From the NCBI RefSeq assembly GCF_016918785.1, contig NZ_JAFFPT010000035.1, positions 1 through 7,435 on the forward strand: 7,435 nucleotides of DNA, written 5' to 3'. This document shows positions 1 through 5,237 of the stretch, one piece after another. Within the stretch, counting starts at the first letter, position 1. Each line of letters opens with the position of its first letter. The position numbers and the translations under genes are program-made. The notes under the pieces are model-generated. The model was not told where the DNA came from. It ran no database searches and was given only the letters and a program-made list of their open reading frames with translations. This DNA is from Leptospira ainazelensis. GTDB taxonomy: Bacteria; Spirochaetota; Leptospiria; Leptospirales; Leptospiraceae.

Positions 1-73
1 ATGTGGCTTTAGCCCGAAGTGAGCGCGAGCGGGAACCGTGAGTCGCGAACGAAGTGAGAAGCCGAAGTTAGAC
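1..73 (-). repeat. Partial attC-like site closing the AbrB-Doc cassette
   Basis: This is the R''-proximal part of the long attC-like repeat seen three more times in the window. It matches positions 1016-1088 at 71 of 73 bases and ends in the core GTTAGAC at 67-73, 11 bp before the Doc stop codon. Read on the minus strand, the Doc gene is followed by GTCTAAC (R''), the normal place for an attC site. The other end of the repeat lies outside the window. The fit to the integron consensus RYYYAAC/GTTRRRY is visible; the attC function is inferred. Confidence 0.75.
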
Positions 74-84
74 GACGTCGAGCG

Positions 85-477
85 TTAACGAGAAACCGAA
101 CTATCCTTTAACCATACGGATAATGTATTTTCATTTAAGGATCCATCTGCGACGCGAAGCATTATTGAAACAACCTCTTCCTCCGCTACTTCTATTTTGT
201 AACCATTCAATCCTAAAAATACATACATCAATTGAAAAGATATCCGCTTATTGCCGTCTAAAAATGGATGATTCTTTGCAACACCTAAACCTAATGAAGC
301 GGCTAATTCAAAGATAGTCGCTTTTTTATCATAGGACCACTTATTCTTAGGTCTATCAAGTGCCGATTCAAGAAGCCCCACGTCTCTGATCCCGTATAAT
401 CCGCCATGTTGTTTTATTTGATCCAAATGAATTGCTTCCGCAATTTTCTTACTTATCCATTTTGGTTCTTTTTTCAT
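85..477 (-). CDS. doc: Doc/Fic-family toxin
   Basis: This 130-residue protein has the Fic/Doc core HPFLDGNKR at residues 70-78: a catalytic His, an acidic residue, and the Gly-Asn-Lys-Arg that holds the nucleotide. The length is close to phage P1 Doc (126 residues), and the N-terminal part with LYGIRDVGLLESAL is typical of the family. Doc proteins phosphorylate elongation factor EF-Tu in the cytoplasm and stop translation until the antitoxin binds. The ATG overlaps the stop of the upstream AbrB-type antitoxin gene by 4 bp (ATGA), so the two are translationally coupled. The usual antitoxin of P1 Doc is Phd; here the partner has an AbrB/MazE fold. All Fic-motif residues are present, so the toxin looks functional. 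The exact target and modification are inferred from the family. Confidence 0.9.
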   Translation of the reverse strand: MKKEPKWISKKIAEAIHLDQIKQHGGLYGIRDVGLLESALDRPKNKWSYDKKATIFELAASLGLGVAKNHPFLDGNKRISFQLMYVFLGLNGYKIEVAEEEVVSIMLRVADGSLNENTLSVWLKDSSVSR

Positions 478-713
478 TTAGCCAATTCTTTCATGGCATT
501 TCGATATTTCTTAGAACCTTCTTGATAAATATCCATTGCTGATTCAAAATCAGGATCATATGGAGAAAGTAAAATACCATCTTCTGTTTCCAAAAGAAAC
601 ACTGTATCACCTTCGTGAAAATTGTATTTTTCCAAAAGAACCTTCGGTATTGTCGCGCCCGCTGAATTACCAATTGCCCGAATTGTCGTTTTTTTAACTG
701 CAGGATTATCCAT
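474..713 (-). CDS. AbrB/MazE-type antitoxin paired with Doc
   Basis: This protein of 79 residues has the SpoVT/AbrB swapped-hairpin motif: KTTIRAIGNSAGATIPK, then a loop, then EGDTVFLLETEDGILLSPYD. The C-terminal tail with FESAMDIYQEGSKKYRNAMKEL is the likely toxin-binding part. It should bind Doc and autoregulate the operon as a dimer. The start at 713 was chosen because family members begin just before KTTIR. The frame stays open upstream to 938, through the attC repeat, and that extension is not protein-like. An alternative ATG at 779 has a better Shine-Dalgarno (GAAGGG, six bases before it) and would give 101 residues. The gene is the first of a two-gene operon with doc. Family confidence is high; start confidence is moderate. 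Confidence 0.83.
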   Translation of the reverse strand: MDNPAVKKTTIRAIGNSAGATIPKVLLEKYNFHEGDTVFLLETEDGILLSPYDPDFESAMDIYQEGSKKYRNAMKELAK

Positions 714-901
714 AGTTATAACATTAGTGACAACGCGTGAGCTTGCAAGTATTTTTTTAAACAATATCTCATTAAACATCAATGACCCTTCCCCGAATAA
801 GTGGAACAGACTCAGTTTTAAATATGAACAAAATGATTTAAAAATTTTAAGCGATGCTACATGAAAAGCTACCAAGTGCAAGATTGCAATAGCTCGATGT
901 C
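714..901. other. 5' leader of the AbrB-Doc cassette, no gene seen
   Basis: This is 188 bp of AT-rich sequence between the antitoxin start and the cassette boundary, the longest leader among the attC-bounded cassettes here. It probably carries the toxin-antitoxin promoter and operator, but no -35/-10 pair stands out and none is called. It holds the alternative ATG (777-779 on the minus strand) and its GAAGGG ribosome site. The last 18 bases (together with the core at 902-908) match the far end of the same cassette as an inverted repeat. Confidence 0.5.
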
Positions 902-1088
902 GTCTAACGAAAGAGGCTTCTCGACGTTGCGTCCGCAAGCGCCTGTGCGCGACGCGGTTGGCACGAGGTTCGAGTGAGCCTTAGCGAACGTCTCGCGAAC
1001 CGAAGTGACAAAGCAATGTGGCTTTAGCCCGGAGTGAGCGCGAGCGGGAACCGTGAGTCGCGAACGAAGTGAGAAGCCGAAGTTAGGC
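902..1088 (-). repeat. attC-like site closing the Mrr cassette
   Basis: This repeat of 187 bp is bounded by GTCTAAC (902-908) and GTTAGGC (1082-1088), which fit the integron RYYYAAC and GTTRRRY boxes. Just inside, GGCTTCTC and GAGAAGCC form the second arm pair. Further internal palindromes include a TTGCG/CGCAA stem and a GGTTCG/CGAACC stem. It lies 9 bp after the Mrr stop codon, the usual place of an attC. Copies at 2063-2247 and 2849-3033 are nearly identical apart from an internal hairpin. At 185-187 bp it is longer than the roughly 57-141 bp usual for attC sites. Confidence 0.8.
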
Positions 1089-1097
1089 GAAGGCTCC

Positions 1098-2036
1098 TCA
1101 TTCATTTTCGTCAAAATAATCTGAATCGATTTTCTTAATTGTATAATTTTTAGAAACAGATACACCAACGTCAAAATCAATCATAAGTTCAGAAAGTTTA
1201 TTTCCATCTATTAAAACAATTTTGAAATCATTCGAGGTTCGTGCAAATTCAATTGCTTCCTTAGAAAATTTAGTCGTAGTAATAAAAATCCCTTTTTTTG
1301 CTCCTTGTCCATAAAGAGCTCCTACAAACTTTTGAATTTCTGGTCTCCCAACCGTTGAATCTTCCTTCCATCTTTTTGCTTGAATATATATTATATCGAG
1401 CCCTAGCCTATCTTCAAATATAGTACCATCGATACCTTCGTCATTTGAACTTTTTGTCCTCAATCCTGATTCAGATCGAGATCCGCCATAACCCATTTTA
1501 ATTAAAAGATCTAAAACAATTTGCTCAAAAAAATACGGATTAACAGATTTTAATTTTGAATTTAATTCGTTAATTAACAGATTATGCAACGTCCGATATG
1601 AATTTTCGATGTTTTCTTCTGGCGTATATAGGTCTACAATTTCAGAAATTTGACTTTCCGTTTCCTCTGAAGACTCTTCTTTATTTTGATAACTATTCTT
1701 AAAACTAATATATTTCGGATATTGAAGTAGATCTCTAACCTTTATCTCTAAGGGATTTCTTTTAAGTAGCTCTAATCCATCTTTTGTAATTTTGACATGT
1801 GCTTTCTTTGTAGATTCAAGTAGGCCTGCTTCTAATAGATATTTCTTAGCCCAATGAGATCGATTGTCCATTACCCTAATTTTTCCATTGCTTGGCTGAA
1901 AAATATTTAAGTCTTCTTCCGTAAGTTTAAAATATTTATATAAATTATTTATTACTTCTCTTACATTAAATTCTTTTCCATCGGATATCTGCTTTAGATA
2001 TGGAAGCATCATTGTTTGATAATCAGGTATTGACAT
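1098..2036 (-). CDS. mrr: Mrr-type (type IV) restriction endonuclease
   Basis: This protein of 312 residues is close to E. coli Mrr (304). Residues 1 to about 100 form the Mrr N-terminal winged-helix domain, opening with MSIPDYQTMMLPYLK. A charged, Ser/Glu-rich linker follows at about 115-145. The C-terminal nuclease domain has a conserved Glu in FEQIVLDLL (E171), Asp in EGIDG (D203) and QAKRW (Q219 and K221), the D-QxK form of the PD-(D/E)xK site. Mrr enzymes cut DNA carrying foreign methylation, without a partner methylase. The start at 2036 matches the family N-terminus and has AAGGA six bases before ATG; the frame runs upstream through the attC repeat, which is not coding. It is a single-gene cassette with its own variant core GTTAGGC. 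All key residues are present. Confidence 0.88.
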   Translation of the reverse strand: MSIPDYQTMMLPYLKQISDGKEFNVREVINNLYKYFKLTEEDLNIFQPSNGKIRVMDNRSHWAKKYLLEAGLLESTKKAHVKITKDGLELLKRNPLEIKVRDLLQYPKYISFKNSYQNKEESSEETESQISEIVDLYTPEENIENSYRTLHNLLINELNSKLKSVNPYFFEQIVLDLLIKMGYGGSRSESGLRTKSSNDEGIDGTIFEDRLGLDIIYIQAKRWKEDSTVGRPEIQKFVGALYGQGAKKGIFITTTKFSKEAIEFARTSNDFKIVLIDGNKLSELMIDFDVGVSVSKNYTIKKIDSDYFDENE

Positions 2037-2062
2037 TGTTTTCCTTATTATTTGGAGCTTTC

Positions 2063-2247
2063 GCCTAACGAAAGAGGCTTCTCGACGTTGCGGCCGCAAG
2101 CGCTTGTGCGCGACGCGGTTGGCACGAGGTTCGAGGCGCATTAGCGCCGTCTCGCGAACCGAAGTGACAAAGCAATGTGGCTTTAGCCCGGAGTGAGCGC
2201 GAGCGGGAACCGTGAGTCGCGAACGGAGTGAGAAGCCGAAGTTAGAC
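2063..2247 (-). repeat. attC-like site closing the SH3-protein cassette
   Basis: This 185-bp copy runs from GCCTAAC (2063-2069) to GTTAGAC (2241-2247). The first box belongs, by the integron cut site, mostly to the Mrr cassette on its other side and matches that cassette's R'' (GTTAGGC). The second box matches the SH3 cassette's own 5' end. An internal hairpin GGCGC-ATTA-GCGCC (2135-2148) replaces a different pairing in the copy at 902-1088. It lies 33 bp after the stop of the SH3b gene. Confidence 0.8.
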
Positions 2248-2280
2248 GACGTCCAATAGTTTAGTATCTAAGGTAAATAT

Positions 2281-2838
2281 TCAATTCGGGGAACATTCAT
2301 TGGAATATCGTTTAGAAATCTTCTGATATTCAGCGAGGTTATTAAAATATTCTCTTATTTCTTTATTAGTCATTGTCCAGCCATAATAAACCATTGTTGT
2401 TGGACCACCCGCTTCGCATTCTTCCCCACAATCGCAAGATGGATCATCATTCTTGCCTAAGCAATTCATTCCCTTCAATTGATTACAAAGTTTATAACAA
2501 CAAGCACGCGCTTTTTCTATTGAAATATACTGCTTATCTTTAAATTCATATGGTTTCGTAAAGCTACTGAAGACGTAACCAGTTTTATTCGAATATAGTA
2601 TCTTTAGCCATTTACCAATTAGATTCCCTATGATCTCATACTCTGATTGATAAGGGAGAAATTGAATTTCTGCTCCATTTTCAAATGTTAGAACTATTGA
2701 GGAATTAGTTGAAGGCTTTGACCTCATATTTACTTTCACACCATCGATTACTAATTTATTTTGAGAGTGCAAATTCGAAGTAACCGATATCACGGCAATA
2801 ATCAGCGTCAAATAGAACATGGTTAATTTCAATTTCAT
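2281..2838 (-). CDS. Secreted SH3b-domain protein with Cys-rich tail
   Basis: This is a protein of 185 residues. Residues 1-26 form a signal peptide: basic MKLK, a hydrophobic core, and likely cleavage near LHSQ, with no lipobox Cys. Residues 30-93 are a bacterial SH3 domain (VNMRSKPSTNSSIV at 36-49, GKWLKI at 75-80, GYVFSSF at 87-93), a fold that often binds cell-wall peptides or glycans. The tail after residue 105 has eight cysteines (113, 114, 118, 126, 135, 137, 141, 182), suggesting disulfides or a metal site outside the cytoplasm. I do not recognise the tail. The ATG is only 10 bp from the cassette boundary, with no clear Shine-Dalgarno, so expression may depend on read-through from upstream cassettes. 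It is a lone gene with no operon partner. The function is unknown; a cell-envelope location is inferred. Confidence 0.75.
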   Translation of the reverse strand: MKLKLTMFYLTLIIAVISVTSNLHSQNKLVIDGVKVNMRSKPSTNSSIVLTFENGAEIQFLPYQSEYEIIGNLIGKWLKILYSNKTGYVFSSFTKPYEFKDKQYISIEKARACCYKLCNQLKGMNCLGKNDDPSCDCGEECEAGGPTTMVYYGWTMTNKEIREYFNNLAEYQKISKRYSNECSPN

Positions 2839-2848
2839 ATTGGATGTC

Positions 2849-3033
2849 GTCTAACGAAAGAGGCTTCTCGACGTTGCGTCCGCAAGCGCTTGTGCGCGAC
2901 GCGGTTGGCACGAGGTTCGAGGCGCCTTAGCGCCGGCTTGCGAACCGAAGTGACAAAGCAATGTGGCTTTAGCCCGAAGTGAGCGCGAGCGGGAACCGTG
3001 AGTCGCGAACGGAGTGAGAAGCCGAAGTTAGAC
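2849..3033 (-). repeat. attC-like site closing the RelBE cassette
   Basis: This 185-bp copy runs from GTCTAAC (2849-2855) to GTTAGAC (3027-3033). It is nearly identical to the copy at 2063-2247, with the internal hairpin GGCGC-CTTA-GCGCC at 2921-2934. It lies 14 bp after the RelE-like stop codon. Confidence 0.8.
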
Positions 3034-3047
3034 GATGCGACCGCATT

Positions 3048-3312
3048 TTACTTGTAGCTATCTTTTCTTTGATCCAGATCAACAAAAATAACTAATAGCT
3101 CATTATCCTTTATTAGATAAAACAATCTATATTTTCCAATTCGATATCTATAAAGTCCGTCAAAATCACCTTTAAGTTTCTTAATATTGGGTCCAAAGAA
3201 TGGATTCTTTTTTAGAATTGGATAAACGTAATCCGAGAGTTTCTTTTGAAGCTGAGAAAATTGACGATCTTTTAGTTTACTTTGAAATAACTCCGTTTCT
3301 GCTATTTTATAT

Positions 3313-3323
<11 letters not shown>
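3048..3323 (-). CDS. RelE/ParE-family toxin
   Basis: This protein of 91 residues has the RelE/ParE superfamily core: an N-terminal helix pair, LKKNPFFGPNIKKLKG, then the strand pattern YRYRIGKYRLFYLI and a C-terminal strand LLVIFVDLDQRKDSY. The Arg of YRYRIGKYR and the terminal basic/Tyr segment are the usual RelE-type active-site region. Most relatives cleave mRNA on the ribosome, though ParE-like members poison gyrase; sequence alone does not decide. The start is TTG at 3321-3323, inside the end of the antitoxin gene (11-bp overlap), which should keep toxin output low and coupled to the antitoxin. It forms a two-gene cassette with the upstream ribbon-helix-helix gene. Confidence 0.85.
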
Positions 3324-3555
<232 letters not shown>

Positions 3556-3580
3556 TACTTATTTACCTTCATTTTTATTC

Positions 3581-3609
3581 AAAATACAGCATTGTAATTC
3601 ATTTGTCAA
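3581..3609 (-). promoter_or_regulatory. Sigma-70-type promoter of the RelBE cassette
   Basis: On the minus strand a perfect -35 box TTGACA (3604-3609) is followed by a 17-bp spacer and TATTTT (3581-3586) as the -10 box, about 26 bp before the antitoxin ATG. The spacer holds ACAATGCTGT, with ACA and TGT ends, a possible operator for the ribbon-helix-helix antitoxin. The cassette therefore carries its own promoter, as is usual for toxin-antitoxin cassettes in integrons. Confidence 0.6.
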
Positions 3610-3696
3610 ATCACTTTTAAAATCGATAAATATCATTCCTTTCTACCGTTTTATTTCGAAAGCACATCTTCTGCTAAGAAATTTGGCGGTCGTTTC

Positions 3697-3847
3697 GTCT
3701 AACGATAGATAATTGTCGAAGTTCCGCGAGTGCGAAGCTCTTGGCACGAGACTTGCCCTGCAAGGCGAGTGACAAAGCGGAATTTGGCGAAGCCCAAGCA
3801 AGGATCGCGTAGCGATCCCGAAGCGCCGCGACAATTTTTAGTTATCT
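3697..3847 (-). repeat. Divergent attC-like palindrome at the retron/RelBE boundary
   Basis: This 151-bp palindrome starts with the perfect core GTCTAAC (3697-3703) but ends in a degenerate box, GTTATCT (3841-3847). AGATAA (3707-3712) pairs with TTATCT (3842-3847), and AATTGTCG (3711-3718) with CGACAATT (3829-3836). It contains a perfect hairpin GGATCGC-GTA-GCGATCC (3802-3818). It shares motifs such as TTGGCACGAG and GAGTGACAAAGC with the 185-bp sites but is otherwise different, so it probably came with a cassette from another source or has decayed. Confidence 0.6.
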
Positions 3848-3855
3848 GCTGTGCC

Positions 3856-3872
3856 GCGCCCCGAATGTCTAA
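3856..3872. repeat. 17-bp direct repeat, left copy flanking the retron
   Basis: This sequence, ending CCGAATGTCTAA, matches 6608-6624 at 16 of 17 bases in the same orientation. The two copies bracket the RT, the structured RNA and the effector. In both places the repeat runs directly into a hairpin. It also contains an attC-type core: GTCTAAC at 3867-3873. Confidence 0.6.
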
Positions 3873-3903
3873 CCAGCGAAGCCACGGAAGGCGTAGCTGG
3901 TTA
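3867..3903 (-). repeat. Compact attC-like or terminator-like hairpin after the RT gene
   Basis: TAACCAGC (3870-3877) pairs with GCTGGTTA (3896-3903). A 3-nt internal loop (GAA/GTA) and an inner GCC/GGC stem with a 6-nt loop follow. It sits 11 bp after the RT stop, and its minus-strand end reads GGTTAGAC, a good R' box. It could be a minimal attC site or a transcription terminator. A T-run is lacking on the minus strand after the stem, which argues against a classic terminator. Confidence 0.45.
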
Positions 3904-3914
3904 ATTTTTAATTC

Positions 3915-5048
3915 TCATTCTTCCCCAATGATATTAATCAAAGATAATCTATTTTTACATTTGTATCCGAAATCCGGCTCAATCATTATTGCATAGTTTA
4001 TTAAACCGAGCAAATGATCATGAAAAGATAGTGGATTTCTGAAACGTAAATGCATTGAATATTCTAATAAACCGAACTTTTCTACGCAGTATAAGTGTTT
4101 TTCTATTCTGTACTTGAATTCTTTTAAAAGCCTCGGCTCCGTCCCTTCCACATTTAAACCAAGCACTATCTTCTTCGATCCAGGGGGTAAAATTTTGGTT
4201 TTAGCAGTTTTTGGCCTAAACCCAAAGGAAAAGATTACCTGATAAATTTTTGAAACTAACCTTTTTGCATCATCTCGATTCTTGATTGTTAACGAAGACG
4301 AAAAGGTTAGATCGTCTGCGTATCGCGTATAAACAATACCTTACTCTGTCATCATTGTAGTGAATGTAGAATCCATTTCTCTACATACTATATTCGAGAG
4401 CATAGGGCTAGTACTTGCTCCCTGAGGTAAAGACCCTATAGCTTTGGAAAAATAACCAGGAATTGCCGTATAATTATTTATCTTGCTTACTTTCCAATAC
4501 TTCGGATTAACTTTTCTATCACTTAAACGCGTACATATTCTAGCTAATTCGAGTGAAAGTAGTTTAGTATATCCTAAAGTATTGAATACTTTGAACACCT
4601 TTAGTTCAGAAATATTTTCAAAAAACTGTTGGATATCGACTTTAATAATCCATCGGGAGGCGCAGTGCTGACGACAACATTCGAATATCTTATTCCCTGG
4701 ATGATAGGCATAACTTCTCGTATTCGGAACTATTTTAGACAAAATATGTTTAGTAATGAATTTCTGGGCTTGCGCAATAAAAGGAGATGGAACACAAATG
4801 TTGCGAACCCCTCCACTTCTTTTACGCATTTGGAATATCGAATATGGGTCTTCATATCTTTTAACAATTCTACGAAGATATTTGTAATTAGTTCCTGTTA
4901 TCAGTGAAAAATGCTTTAAAGAATAAATTACTGGAAGATTGCCAGCCGTTAATCTCTCTGAATAAGCAATCGCCTTAGTTAAGCTTTCAGCGGAAAGACC
5001 TTTTGCCTTCGCTCTTTGAAAGAAAATGTGGGGGGAAATAAACTTCAT
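3915..5048 (-). pseudogene. Retron-type reverse transcriptase with one in-frame stop
   Basis: The frame is open for 377 codons except for a TAA at codon 236 (4341-4343). Before the stop lie the retron-like N-terminus, RKRSGGVRNICVP (RT1), CCRQH (124-128, where retron RTs have NAxxH or similar), VDIQQFF with catalytic D138, and LPQGASTSPMLSN (207-219). After it come YTRYADDLTFS (YADD at 243-246), KTAKTKILPPGSKKIVLGL (region 7, with VLG where VTG is usual) and the template-binding C-terminus. The enzyme would make multicopy single-stranded DNA from the RNA encoded just upstream. The stop removes both YADD aspartates, so the truncated product cannot be active. CAA, GAA or AAA mutated to TAA is the simplest cause; a base-call error or read-through is possible. 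The start at 5048 has AAAGGA about seven bases before ATG. Sequence on both sides is well conserved, so the lesion is recent or an artefact. Confidence 0.85.
4341..4343 (-). other. In-frame TAA interrupting the RT seven codons before YADD
   Basis: The minus strand reads ATG ATG ACA GAG TAA GGT ATT GTT TAT ACG CGA, then TAC GCA GAC GAT, giving MMTE-stop-GIVYTR-YADD. No frameshift is needed, and translation continues in the same frame for 141 more codons. No ATG, GTG or TTG lies close behind the stop to restart translation before YADD. Confidence 0.9.
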
Positions 5049-5237
5049 TTACATATCCTTTGATGGCAACCAATGAATCGCCCGGCGTAGCCGGTCGATT
5101 CATACGGCCTTTGTCTTGCCGAAGGCCACGTAGGCATCGAAGACAAAGGCCGCATTAGTCGAAAGCGGACGATTTTTCAAAGATTCAGAATTTCTCTAAA
5201 CCCCTCCAGACAAGCTGGATTCTGACTAAATAAAGTT
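5049..5237 (-). ncRNA. Probable retron msr-msd RNA between effector and RT
   Basis: This 189-nt spacer lies exactly where retron non-coding RNAs are found, just upstream of the RT. Three structures are visible, in RNA order. First, TCAGAAT/ATTCTGA (5219-5225 with 5185-5191) encloses CCAG/CTGG (5206-5218), which is msr-like. Second, a perfect 13-bp stem (5140-5152 with 5105-5117) has a 22-nt structured loop and is the best msd candidate. Third, an 8-bp stem (5073-5080 with 5096-5103) continues over one mismatch into a 5-bp stem with a 3-nt loop. A weak a1/a2-like pairing of 7 nt (5177-5183 with 5057-5063) closes the last two. The priming guanosine and exact ends cannot be fixed by eye. It overlaps the RT ribosome site, so folding could also affect RT translation. 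Confidence 0.65.
5105..5152 (-). repeat. Perfect 13-bp inverted repeat, candidate msd stem
   Basis: CGGCCTTTGTCTT at 5105-5117 is the exact reverse complement of 5140-5152. The 22-nt loop can form a smaller GCC/GGC stem. Of the structures in the spacer this is the longest uninterrupted helix, as expected of the reverse-transcribed msd hairpin in a retron. Confidence 0.7.

Noticed and set aside
714..938. N-terminal extension of the AbrB-type antitoxin
   Set aside because: The extra codons pass through the attC-like repeat and encode an Arg-rich stretch unlike the family; likely starts are at 713 or, less likely, 779.
869..1180. A 103-residue open frame on the minus strand across the attC-like repeat
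   Set aside because: It runs through a palindromic repeat and the end of the Mrr gene in another frame, and the product has no protein-like features.
2037..2141. N-terminal extension of Mrr
   Set aside because: It is translated attC repeat; the ATG at 2036 has a good ribosome site and the family N-terminus.
1..3033. CRISPR array
   Set aside because: The repeats are about 185 bp and the spacing holds whole genes; no short regular repeat-spacer pattern is present.
3643..3996. Overlapping open frames on both strands near 3643-3834 and 3730-3996
   Set aside because: They cover the GC-rich attC-like palindrome and hairpin, where stops are rare; no motif or ribosome site supports them.
3915..4166. 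A separate gene for the C-terminal part of the RT
   Set aside because: It begins at an internal GTG after YADD and is in the same frame as the upstream RT; it is the tail of one interrupted gene.
5073..5152. attC site between effector and RT
   Set aside because: The hairpins lack RYYYAAC/GTTRRRY boxes and sit inside an operon-like unit, so retron RNA is the better reading.
3915..5237. Group II intron
   Set aside because: The RT lacks maturase and endonuclease domains, no domain V-like hairpin is visible, and the effector/RNA/RT order fits a retron.
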